A DNA stretch of 64,000 bases, taken from contig JAFEBA010000016.1 of NCBI GenBank assembly GCA_018266105.1, positions 72,666 through 136,665 of the forward strand. Reading direction: 5' to 3'. This DNA comes from a bacterium (GTDB taxonomy: Bacteria; Vulcanimicrobiota; Xenobia; Xenobiales; JADMJV01). Under the pieces are notes generated by a model. The model did not search any database. It worked only from the letters and a program-made list of their open reading frames with translations, and was not told the origin of the DNA. This document shows, piece by piece, positions 41,328-49,354 of this stretch. The translations under genes and the position numbers were made by a program. Positions within the stretch are counted from its first letter, which is position 1, and each line of letters opens with the position of its first letter.

Positions 41328-42110
41328 CTATCCGAGCTTTTTGCGCGATTGAACCAGCAGGTGCCCTGCCAGAGCTCGAGTCGGTCCCAGGTCTGTTAAC
41401 CAGTCCAGACCCTCCAGGCTTCGGGCGACTTTCGATCCCAACCTCCGGTTGATTTTGTAGACCAACCGCAGAGGGGCTAACATGGATCCGTGCACTTCGG
41501 TCTGGACGAAATCGAGCTGATCAAATCGAGCCAGCAGACTGCCCGGGGTCTCGAACTGGTGATGGCAGCGTGATCGGCCGATCAGCTTCCGTGCCTTCTC
41601 AAACAGGAAGAAGCCGTCCAGGGCAAAGCGGTTGATGAAGCTCGAGAAGAAGACGCCCCCTGGTCGCAGCACGCGCTGCATTTCCAGCAGGCCTCTCTCG
41701 TTGTCCGCGATATCCAAATAGCGAAAGACTTCAAATGAGTAGACCATGTCGAATGAGTTGGATTCGTAAGGGAGTTCCAGGATGGACCCCTTGGAGATTC
41801 GCTCGGAAGGAAGCCGTGTGCGGGCCAGTGCAATCATTGCGTCGGCCGGGTCAACTCCGTGGACCTCGTAACCCAGAGAATGAAGGTTCAGGGCCTGCTC
41901 TCCCACGCCGCAACCCACATCCAGGATCCTCGCGCCCGGCTTGAGAAATCCGACATTTTTCATGAAGACTCGCTCCATAGTCTTGCGCCCAAAGAGAAAG
42001 GCATTTCGCGAGTAGTCATCCTGGTCGCGATAATAACTATCGAATCGAGGGGCATCGATTTCGTGAACGGCTACGGCCAGGTCGCGGGCCGTCTTTTTTT
42101 GGGTGCTCAT
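41328..42110 (-). CDS. SAM-dependent methyltransferase
   Basis: 260 residues from the ATG at 42110, which overlaps the upstream deacetylase stop (ATGA); the longer frame runs inside that gene. The Rossmann core is clear: RILDVGCGVGEQALNL (motif I), VHGVDPADAMIALAR, SFDMVYSFEVFRYL and VLRPGGVFFSSF. It resembles sugar or lipid-linked-glycan methyltransferases in O-antigen loci. Transcribed between the deacetylase and the GT-methyltransferase fusion, so the three probably modify the same sugar or chain. The substrate cannot be read from sequence. Confidence 0.86.
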   Translation of the reverse strand: MSTQKKTARDLAVAVHEIDAPRFDSYYRDQDDYSRNAFLFGRKTMERVFMKNVGFLKPGARILDVGCGVGEQALNLHSLGYEVHGVDPADAMIALARTRLPSERISKGSILELPYESNSFDMVYSFEVFRYLDIADNERGLLEMQRVLRPGGVFFSSFINRFALDGFFLFEKARKLIGRSRCHHQFETPGSLLARFDQLDFVQTEVHGSMLAPLRLVYKINRRLGSKVARSLEGLDWLTDLGPTRALAGHLLVQSRKKLG

Positions 42111-43087
42111 GAGTGGGTTGTCCTTTCGTTGGCGAAATCGCTCATACAAGCACTGGCAAAGCCATAGCTGGCCTTCAGGTGCTCGAAATGGTCTAAAACT
42201 TGTTCCAGGAAGTGCAGGTTGGCGTCTTGTTGGATTCCAAAGTTGTGGGGATGCCAGTAAAGGTGATAATTCTGCCCCGATTTTGCGGCTGCGGTCATAG
42301 CCGCCTTGATGCGGTGAAGTCTGATCGGTTCCAGCAGCTTGCGCCACGCTTGCCGGGGCGCTGCCCTCAACACCGCACTGGCGGGCACGTTGATCGGGGC
42401 GTCGCTGATGGGTGGGGTGGGGAAAAGATTATGGCCTGTAAGGTTGATGTATGAGTCCAGAAGCTTGAGGGCCCTTCGAAGCAAGAGAAAAGAGCAGTTT
42501 CGGTCCGGGTTGTATATCCAGTGACGCGGATCTTCTCGGTAGCAGCGGAGCCCGACCTCCTGGCAGACGTCCAGATAGCGGCATTGATTGCGCGGAAAAA
42601 CGATGCTGACCGGTTGGCACTTGTAGCGCTTGAGCGCTCGGACTGCCGCCAGCAGATCGTGACGAAATTCCTCTCGGGTCTGGCCCGGTTCCATACACGA
42701 GAAGTGAGAAAAGGTATGAGTGCCCAGCTCTTGTCCTGGAGTAGCCGCGATCTGCCTGACCAGCGAGTCCGCGAAGTGACAGGGCGAACTGGACTCATCC
42801 TGGCCTGCAAGTTGCTCTACCAATGTATAGGGGCTGGAGGATGGGCGTAGATAACCTGGCCGGAGAATCGGTAAGTCGGCCACCAGTTGAGTTTGATTTT
42901 CGAAGCACAGGAATCCGACCACTGCCCAGGTGCAACGCAACTGGCGGGCCGCGAACAGGCTCAGCAAGCGGGGGATCACGGTGCGAGCCCCCAGCAGGTT
43001 GGGCCTGTAGCTTTCGAAATCTTGAGTATCCCAGGTGCCCCAATGGAGTTCGAAGTCGAGAGAAAGGGTAAATCGGCCGTTTTTCAC
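42107..43087 (-). CDS. Polysaccharide deacetylase (NodB/CE4-like)
   Basis: 326 residues. SLDFELHWGTWD near the N-terminus supplies the motif-1 Asp, ELGTHTFSHF the metal-binding His-x3-His, and WHPHNF near the C-terminus a late catalytic His region. No signal peptide is seen, so it may act on a cytoplasmic lipid-linked or nucleotide sugar, as proposed for other deacetylases inside O-antigen operons. It starts the reverse run deacetylase, methyltransferase, GT-methyltransferase, with 4-bp overlap to the second gene and 47 bp after the CAP gene. Confidence 0.83.
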   Translation of the reverse strand: MKNGRFTLSLDFELHWGTWDTQDFESYRPNLLGARTVIPRLLSLFAARQLRCTWAVVGFLCFENQTQLVADLPILRPGYLRPSSSPYTLVEQLAGQDESSSPCHFADSLVRQIAATPGQELGTHTFSHFSCMEPGQTREEFRHDLLAAVRALKRYKCQPVSIVFPRNQCRYLDVCQEVGLRCYREDPRHWIYNPDRNCSFLLLRRALKLLDSYINLTGHNLFPTPPISDAPINVPASAVLRAAPRQAWRKLLEPIRLHRIKAAMTAAAKSGQNYHLYWHPHNFGIQQDANLHFLEQVLDHFEHLKASYGFASACMSDFANERTTHS

Positions 43088-43134
43088 GCAGGTTCGGGCT
43101 TAGCCGGGCTCCCGCCATCTCCCTTTGCTTTGAA

Positions 43135-43614
43135 CTAGTCTTTACAGACCAAAGTTACCCAGAATTCCTTACCACGGTGATAGGCGCCCACACCCGCGGA
43201 GGAGTATTCTCGGCTCAGCAGGGTTTCCCGGTGCTCTTCACTGCTCAGCCATTCGGCCACCACCGATGGCCCCACCCGGTTCTGGGCCAGTCCGCTGCAC
43301 CAGTAGATGTTCTCCCCAAAGTTTCCATCCGTGCCGCCTGCAAAGATGACCCGTTCGTTGACCTCACGCTGGTTTCTTACGGGACTTTGGTGATCGAAGA
43401 AATTGAAGCGCGCCATATTTTCGCTGTGGATTCGAGCCGCTTTGGCAAGCACTGGATCCCATTCGTAGCGGGGCAGTCCACGCTTGACTCGAGCCTGACT
43501 GAGCAGGTTCATGACCGAACCCTCTACGATGTCAGAAGGTTTGATCGGCAATCCAGGCCTGGCCACGAGCCCGACCAGGAGTATGAGCAAAACGGGCCAG
43601 TGACGCGGAAACAT
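43135..43614 (-). CDS. Exported CAP-domain (SCP/PR-1-like) protein, short form
   Basis: 159 residues. A signal peptide (HWPVLLILLVGLVARPGL) precedes a CAP domain with LAKAARIHSENMARFNFFDHQSP, GENIYWCSG, WLSSEEHRETLLS and VGAYHRGKEFWVTLV. These cover the four CAP signature strands and the His/Glu cavity. Bacterial CAP proteins are secreted, and their substrates are mostly unknown. It has no C-terminal extension, unlike its two relatives at 43703 and 47581. Divergent from the 43703 copy, with 88 bp between the two starts. Confidence 0.85.
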   Translation of the reverse strand: MFPRHWPVLLILLVGLVARPGLPIKPSDIVEGSVMNLLSQARVKRGLPRYEWDPVLAKAARIHSENMARFNFFDHQSPVRNQREVNERVIFAGGTDGNFGENIYWCSGLAQNRVGPSVVAEWLSSEEHRETLLSREYSSAGVGAYHRGKEFWVTLVCKD

Positions 43615-43702
43615 ACTGATGAGGACAGATTCGCTCTACCCGGATTGATTAACCTCCAGCGTCGGCAAGGGAATTGGGAGGACCAGGAAAATTTAGGTCT
43701 TG

Positions 43703-44533
43703 ATGGTGTTTGCGCAAGACTCGATCAAAAAAAAATGTCGGTCCTTGCTTGCTCTTGTTTTGGTCGTTGGCTCAGTCCGGGCTCAGACGGTAGGAGAAGT
43801 CGAAGACCTGGTCTACCGAGCCACCTGTCACCAAAGACAGAAGTATTCCCTCAGGCAGCTCGAGCAGGACGCCCTGCTGAGTGAAATCGCCAGGGGCCAC
43901 TCTGAAGAGATGCTCACCCTCAGCTACTTCAGTCACAAGTCGCCCAACCAGCTTTGTGAAACGGTGAGAGATCGTCTGCGCTTTGGGCACCGATTCAGTT
44001 TGACCTGGGCTGAGAATCTCCACAAATGCGACGGTTACGACGCCAACGTGATCGCCAGGCAGGCCGTGGATTGCTGGATGGCCAGTCCGGAGCATCGGCA
44101 CAATCTTCTCAACCGCTCTTTTAATCGTGTCGGGGTGGGGGTGGCCCATCGCAATCAGACCTATCTGTTCACCCAGCTTTTGAGCTACGAAACGATAGCT
44201 ATTGACTCACTGATTGTCGTTCCCGCGCCTTCAGGCTATCAGATTGAGGTGAGAGCTCGAGTGGTGGAGGGTCCTGATCAGGGAAGTTTCTTTGTTAACG
44301 GACTGCGCCGTCTGGACTGGAAGGCTGACGCCAGCGGATGCTTTTGCGCACAAATACAGATGCAGCAACCGGGTCTTTTGGAGATTGGTCAGGCTGCCGG
44401 GACGAGGCTCTGGCAGGTGGAGACGAGCATTCCGATTCCTCCTCCGGAAATGCACCTCAAACATGTCTCTTTACCTGAAATGCTGGCCATGCCATCCTGG
44501 CTGCAAAGCCTGGATCTGACGGCCCTTCTTTAG
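43703..44533 (+). CDS. Exported CAP-domain protein with C-terminal extension
   Basis: 276 residues from the ATG at 43703. The signal peptide (CRSLLALVLVVGSVRAQ) is followed by a CAP domain with ARGHSEEMLTLSYFSHKSPN, SLTWAENLHKCDG, WMASPEHRHNLLNRSFNRVGVGVAH. A beta-rich extension begins AIDSLIVVPAPSGYQIEVRARVVEGPDQG and is shared with the CAP protein at 47581. The extension may bind a surface polymer. It heads a forward run that continues with a GT, a methyltransferase and an SGNH hydrolase. Confidence 0.83.
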   Translation: MVFAQDSIKKKCRSLLALVLVVGSVRAQTVGEVEDLVYRATCHQRQKYSLRQLEQDALLSEIARGHSEEMLTLSYFSHKSPNQLCETVRDRLRFGHRFSLTWAENLHKCDGYDANVIARQAVDCWMASPEHRHNLLNRSFNRVGVGVAHRNQTYLFTQLLSYETIAIDSLIVVPAPSGYQIEVRARVVEGPDQGSFFVNGLRRLDWKADASGCFCAQIQMQQPGLLEIGQAAGTRLWQVETSIPIPPPEMHLKHVSLPEMLAMPSWLQSLDLTALL

Positions 44534-44590
44534 GCCCAGGCCACACGGGCGCCAGGCAGGATCGCGCGGCTCCTTACAAAATGGCTCGGG

Positions 44591-45703
44591 ATGCCGAGCG
44601 GGCGTAGAACGCTGATCGTGTCCATTCTTCGCGCCGACCGCTCGATCAGCGGGATGGCCATGCGCTTCGTTGCTCTCTGGGCATATCTGGCTCGAGAGCG
44701 TCCTCATCAGGACGTCTGGCTATTTAGCAATGAGAGTTTACTCGACCGTTTGCTGGGCCCGACAGTTCGCCCGACCAGGGTGATCAGTTTCGAAGACCGA
44801 GGCCCTTTCTATTTGCTCAGGAGAGTTTGGTCTCTGGCCAAGTTTCTGTTCAGTCTCGTCTATTTGAGGGTCGATACCGTTCATCTGGTGGCCGGTGGGG
44901 CGGATTTTTTGGCCGTGATGCCCCTGCTGCGTCTGCTTAGAGTAAAGGTCTGCCTCACTTTTGCTACGGCTGCTCTGGAAGTCGGACTAGAAGGTCAGGC
45001 TTTGCAGCGAGTTCGCTATGCTCTGCGCAGCGCTCCGAATGTGGAGTTCTTGAATCCTGTCGCCAGAGTGCCGGATTTCCCTCAGCAGCGCTTTTACTCG
45101 CCTTGCAGTTTCCCATACATCTTGGGCTTGGGCCGGTCTATTCAGGCCAAGACGCCCGAGTTGCGGCGAAATCTGGTCGTCTTCTCAGGGTCGCTGATTC
45201 CGGGTAAGAACCCGCTGCTTGCACTGCAAGGATTTGAGGCCTTCCTGAGGGCCGAAGGCGACAGCTGGCCCGATCTTGAGCTGGTCTTCGTGGGACAAGG
45301 CGTATTGCGCGAGAAGATTGAGGCCAGGATGCTGGAAGTGAACCTTCTGGCGGGGCGAAGCGCAGTCAGGTTTGCCCCCGATAGTCGGCTCTTTGAGCTG
45401 CTGGCCGAAGCCCGGGTTTTCCTCAGTCTACAGGAACCTGATAACTATCCAAGTCAATCCCTGATGGAAGCGATGCTTTACGAAAACTGTGTGATTGCTA
45501 CCGATGTTGGGGAGACTCGTCGTATCGTTCCGCTGGCAGGAAACGAACTCATACAGCCCAAGGTCGAGGCACTGGCCCAGGCTCTGAGCCGAATCTTGCG
45601 AGGTCCAAAGAGCAATACTGAGAATGCGCAGTTTATTCGATTGCATCATTCTCCCGAGCGTTTTGCAGAATACTTTCTGCAGATCCATCAACAACTGGTC
45701 TAG
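44591..45703 (+). CDS. Glycosyltransferase family 4-like protein
   Basis: 370 residues of GT-B type. The donor domain shows VVFSGSLIPGKNPLLALQGF, LVFVGQGVLREKIEARM and the late EPDNYPSQSLMEAMLYENCVIATDVGETRRIV block with its Glu-x7-Glu-type spacing. The N-terminal half (LIVSILRADRSISGMAMRFVALW and HLVAGGADFL) is divergent. It should extend the repeat unit in the cytoplasm. ATG at 44591, 57 bp after the CAP gene and 29 bp before the methyltransferase. Donor sugar unknown. Confidence 0.84.
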   Translation: MPSGRRTLIVSILRADRSISGMAMRFVALWAYLARERPHQDVWLFSNESLLDRLLGPTVRPTRVISFEDRGPFYLLRRVWSLAKFLFSLVYLRVDTVHLVAGGADFLAVMPLLRLLRVKVCLTFATAALEVGLEGQALQRVRYALRSAPNVEFLNPVARVPDFPQQRFYSPCSFPYILGLGRSIQAKTPELRRNLVVFSGSLIPGKNPLLALQGFEAFLRAEGDSWPDLELVFVGQGVLREKIEARMLEVNLLAGRSAVRFAPDSRLFELLAEARVFLSLQEPDNYPSQSLMEAMLYENCVIATDVGETRRIVPLAGNELIQPKVEALAQALSRILRGPKSNTENAQFIRLHHSPERFAEYFLQIHQQLV

Positions 45704-45732
45704 CCCAGAGAAAAGAGCGCGGGTCGTCTGAA

Positions 45733-46524
45733 ATGCAGAATACCGAATCGCAAAAGGCGCTGACTGACGTAAATTACTGGCAGGGATTCTGGCGCCGAGG
45801 TGCCCGCCTCCGACGACTGAGGTCACTCCATCCATACTTTGGTCCATCCGGTATTTTCATGCGTGTTCTCAGCCGTCGTTGTGGCCCGCTGGCTGGAAAG
45901 CGGGTCCTGGAGCTTGGAGGTGGAGGGCATAATTATCGATTGCTTGCTATGCGTAAGTGGGGTGGAGCGGAAGTGGCCGCCATGGATTTTTCAGAGCTTA
46001 GTCTGCAGCAGCTAACCGAGCTCTTCCAGTTTCACTCGGAGCCGGTCCACTCTATTCAATCAGACTTTTTTTCAACCAGCGGAAAAGTCGATGAGGCTTC
46101 ATTTGATATCGTTTGTCACTGGGGCGTCATCGAGCATTTCCAGCCGGCTGAGTTGATGTTGCAAGCCAGTCGCAGGTTTCTGAAGCCGGGCGGGCTGTTG
46201 ATTTTTTCTCTCCCCAATCTTCATTCTTGGGCCGCCAGGTTGTTTCAGCGCTACAGCCCCGCTTGTTGGGCGACCCACTTTCCCTATCGTGCCAGCGAAC
46301 TCATGCAGGCTTTGGATAGCCCGGAGTGGGCGGAACCCGGTTATCAATTCTTTGGATATCCGGCCGTCAAATACGCTCCCTGGGAAAGCCCCCACAAGGT
46401 TTTGAGGGCTTTGGACGTTGCCCAGAAACTGGCGATTGCGAGTTCTTTCCTGGTTCCCTACGACCGCTGGGGAAGCGAGAGACTATCGATGGAATTACTT
46501 CTCTTTGCGCGGAGGACGAGTTGA
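45733..46524 (+). CDS. SAM-dependent methyltransferase
   Basis: 263 residues. Motif I is RVLELGGGGHNYRLLA, followed by AAMDFSELSLQQL, FDIVCHWGVIEHFQP and FLKPGGLLIFSLPN, a complete class I methyltransferase core. The N-terminal NYWQGFWRRGARL stretch is typical of glycan-locus methyltransferases. Its stop overlaps the TTG start of the SGNH gene (TTGA), and the GGAGG that serves that gene lies inside its last codons. Substrate unknown, likely a sugar hydroxyl of the same glycan. Confidence 0.85.
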   Translation: MQNTESQKALTDVNYWQGFWRRGARLRRLRSLHPYFGPSGIFMRVLSRRCGPLAGKRVLELGGGGHNYRLLAMRKWGGAEVAAMDFSELSLQQLTELFQFHSEPVHSIQSDFFSTSGKVDEASFDIVCHWGVIEHFQPAELMLQASRRFLKPGGLLIFSLPNLHSWAARLFQRYSPACWATHFPYRASELMQALDSPEWAEPGYQFFGYPAVKYAPWESPHKVLRALDVAQKLAIASSFLVPYDRWGSERLSMELLLFARRTS

Positions 46525-47594
46525 CGCGCGCGGCCCGTTTTGGGTTCCGCCTGAGCCTGCTTTTGTTTTCTTCGGTGTTGGCTTTAGTTGCAGCCGAGTT
46601 GGTCTTGCGGATAGTTCGCCCCAAGGTCAGCTACGCCTATGTTCCTCAACCGATTTACATTTCTCACTTTCGACCCAGCGCGGTTCTGCCGTTTGAACTC
46701 AAGCCCAATAATCGCTCCCGCTTCGCGATGTTGGAATTCGATACTACCGTGGTGACCAACAGCCTGGGGCTGAGAAGCCCTGAACTGGATCGATCCAGGC
46801 CTCGTCTGCTGGTCCTGGGCGATTCCTTTACTTTTGGATTTGGTGTTGAAAACGACCAAAGCTTTTGCGCCGTGGCCGGTCGGGGTCTGGAACCTCAACT
46901 CTCAGTTGTCAACGCGGGCTTCGCCGATGGTTTTTCCCCCGACTGCTATGCTTTGTGGTTAAGGCTGCACAAAGCTGAAATTGAGCCTCGAGCAATCCTT
47001 GCTTGTTTCTTTCAGAACGACTATTCGGACGTGAATTCTTTACAGTGGATGCGGGAAGGCAGGGTTCAGGAGCCGGACGATCCGTTACCACCAGATCGAA
47101 TCCAGTCGCCGGGGAATATCGTCACAGAGGACGGAGCCTGGCTGCCCGATTCCAGGATCAGCCGGCTTCCCGCCTGGGTTCGCCGCGGTATCAAGAGTTC
47201 GTATTGTCTCGCGCTCATCAGGGATCGCTGGTTGCAAGACGTAAAACCAACAAACTGGGAGCCGGTAGCCGATTCTGCGGCCCAAAGCGATGCAAAGTTT
47301 CTCAAGGCGCTGGAACACCTCAGGCAGGCCGCTGGCACCACGCCGCTTATATTCTATTTGATCAGCCGGAAGGGTTCAGACGGACCCAGCCGCATGGATC
47401 AGCTGGTGACAGCCTTTGCAAAGGAACACAAAATCAGGCTTCTTTCCAATCGACAGGATTTTACCCAGGCTGATTTTTTTCCACGAGACACCCACTGGAC
47501 CGCCGAAGGGCACGCCAAGGCAGGGCGATTCCTGGCCGAGCAACTCAGCGGTCTCAAAAACTCTGATCAGGGACCGTTGATTAAGAACCCTTGA
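46521..47594 (+). CDS. Membrane-anchored SGNH/GDSL hydrolase or acyltransferase
   Basis: 357 residues from the TTG at 46521, which has GGAGG five bases upstream and gives an N-terminal membrane anchor (LSLLLFSSVLALVAAELVL); the longer frame lies inside the methyltransferase gene. VLGDSFTFGFGVEN supplies the nucleophilic Ser, VNAGFADGFS the Gly block, ACFFQND the Asn, and RDTHWTAEGH the catalytic Asp-x-His. Such periplasmic SGNH proteins add or remove acetyl groups on exopolysaccharide. It overlaps the convergent CAP gene by 14 bp. Confidence 0.85.
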   Translation: MTRAARFGFRLSLLLFSSVLALVAAELVLRIVRPKVSYAYVPQPIYISHFRPSAVLPFELKPNNRSRFAMLEFDTTVVTNSLGLRSPELDRSRPRLLVLGDSFTFGFGVENDQSFCAVAGRGLEPQLSVVNAGFADGFSPDCYALWLRLHKAEIEPRAILACFFQNDYSDVNSLQWMREGRVQEPDDPLPPDRIQSPGNIVTEDGAWLPDSRISRLPAWVRRGIKSSYCLALIRDRWLQDVKPTNWEPVADSAAQSDAKFLKALEHLRQAAGTTPLIFYLISRKGSDGPSRMDQLVTAFAKEHKIRLLSNRQDFTQADFFPRDTHWTAEGHAKAGRFLAEQLSGLKNSDQGPLIKNP

Positions 47595-48360
47595 CCTTTT
47601 TGCCGGTGGTTGAGAAAGGCGCCACTTCCGTGCGAACGGGGGTCGCGACCTTTGCTCCGGCCGGGAACTCCAATTCGACATTGTACATTCCGTCCGCGCC
47701 CTTTTGGCCCACTCCGACTTTACTGTCCGTCGGGGCCTGAAAACTACCCTCAATCGTGGGACTGGAGAATTTGTTGACGACTTTGTCGGAAATGAGAATG
47801 CCACCCTGGTCTCCGCCTTCGACCACGTGAGCCTTGAGGGTAATGTCCAGGGCTCCGCCGGCCGGGTTGGTTTGATAAGAATCGATGGCAACCGTCTGGA
47901 GCGAGAACAACTGGGTTATGGCCCATTCATCTTTACCGGTGCGTGCAATGCCGATGCCCATGCTATTGAACTTGGGATTAAGCAGGTTGGCCCGGTGCAC
48001 AGGGCTGTTCATAAAGGCGTCCACCACGTCTTCAGCCAGTTCGTTCTCGGGGACACCGGCTGAACGGTAGATATTCTCGGCAATGGACATGTCCCAGCCC
48101 CCGGAGACCTCGATCCGGCTTTTGGGGCGTTCGAGACCGACCGTGGGGGAGGTATGCGAGAAATACTTCAACTTGATCATCTCTATCGAGTGTCCTGCAG
48201 CGGCGTCATTGAGGTAGTTGAGTTGAGCCACCGGACGAACCCCGTTTTCCTTGCGCATTTGATTGCTCAGGGCGATGATTTTCGTGATCAAACTGGCCTC
48301 ATCCGCCAGGGCAGGCCCGGCCAGCAGAGCGGCCAGCAGAAGGGGGGTCGTGATCTTCAC
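47581..48360 (-). CDS. Exported CAP-domain protein with C-terminal extension, TPS-linked
   Basis: 259 residues. Signal peptide KITTPLLLAALLAGPALA, then a CAP domain with AAGHSIEMIKLKYFSHTSP, DMSIAENIYRSAG, AFMNSPVHRANLLNPKFNSMGIGIAR. A C-terminal beta domain opens AIDSYQTNPAGGALDITLKAHVVEGGDQG, matching the extension of the protein at 43703. It follows the TpsA gene by 19 bp on the same strand, so it is likely the last gene of the TpsB-TpsA operon. A partner or processing role for the secreted TpsA protein is possible. Confidence 0.85.
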   Translation of the reverse strand: MKITTPLLLAALLAGPALADEASLITKIIALSNQMRKENGVRPVAQLNYLNDAAAGHSIEMIKLKYFSHTSPTVGLERPKSRIEVSGGWDMSIAENIYRSAGVPENELAEDVVDAFMNSPVHRANLLNPKFNSMGIGIARTGKDEWAITQLFSLQTVAIDSYQTNPAGGALDITLKAHVVEGGDQGGILISDKVVNKFSSPTIEGSFQAPTDSKVGVGQKGADGMYNVELEFPAGAKVATPVRTEVAPFSTTGKKVKGS

Positions 48361-48379
48361 GGTTGGGGTTCCTTTCTCA

Positions 48380-49354
48380 TCAGGGCATCCGCGTAAGGGT
48401 CAGCAAGATATTGTTGCCCCGCGGTTTCAATTGCATACGGTAGTGACCACGCACGGCCGTGTTTCCTCGCACAGTCCAGCCATGTCGGGCCAGTTGTGCG
48501 GTTAACTTTTTCAAATTGGTCTGCAGACGATAACGAGTGCTGTCCACCATTCGACTCTGAGAGACGGCCGTAATTCCGGGCGTCGAGGCCAGCCAGGCCA
48601 GCAGGCCGGTCAAATCTGCGTCGTCGTTACTGACGGCAAAGCAAGATTGGGGTCCGACCTTAAGGAAAAGCCGCTGACCGCTGACCAATCCTTCGACCCT
48701 GTCTTCGCCCTTCCAGGCTTCGAGTCGCTCATCGGTGGCACGCACCCGGTATCCTCGGGCGGCCAGGGCTTCGATAAAGGGCATCAGGCCTTCAGGACCC
48801 AGTTGATAAACAAATTTCTGTGAGTCACAAACTTGCACAGTCTTTTGCATCCCGGGCGCCAGTGTCAGGAAAGCAAAATCATTGGTGGCTCCGTCGATTG
48901 GGGTGGCGCCGATTTGCAGTGAGGCCTGCGAGCCCTGAATGAGGCCGTGCAGGCTCTGGCCCTGGCGACGGCCTTCCAGGTGGTCGTTGGTGAGGTGTGC
49001 ACGCCAGCCCTGCTCGCCCAGCGCTTCCAAGAGCCCGACCAGCTTGAACTGGTCGACCTCGATCTGCACGGCTCTTCCGCTTTGCAGCTGGCTTAACAAA
49101 GGACCGAAGTCAAAGGTCCGATCTTGATGCACTTGCAGATCGGCTCCGCCGGAATTGAGACTCCCGTAGAGGGTCATTCCATCGCGGCTGGCCACCAGGC
49201 GTTCGCCCGTCATGTGCACGACCCATCCGCGTTGAACCAGCCCCTCATAGAGTGGCATAATATCCTGGCTCTGGACCTTGATCGAGTAGCTGTCGGCCAC
49301 GCGCTGTTGGGAACTGACTGCATATCCCGGCAGATTCGAAACGAACGCAAGGGC
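48380..49354 (-). repeat. Four diverged copies of a ~60-residue module in TpsA
   Basis: In the C-terminal third of the TpsA protein (residues about 627-950) a unit recurs four times. Each copy centres on L-x3-G-W/Y-x-V/A-x5-R/H-L, followed by a short G-x-L-x-G hairpin. Copies 1 and 4 also share a lead-in with the pattern LPG/TPG, AVS, QxRxxDS. DNA identity between copies is low, so the duplication is old. Confidence 0.65.
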
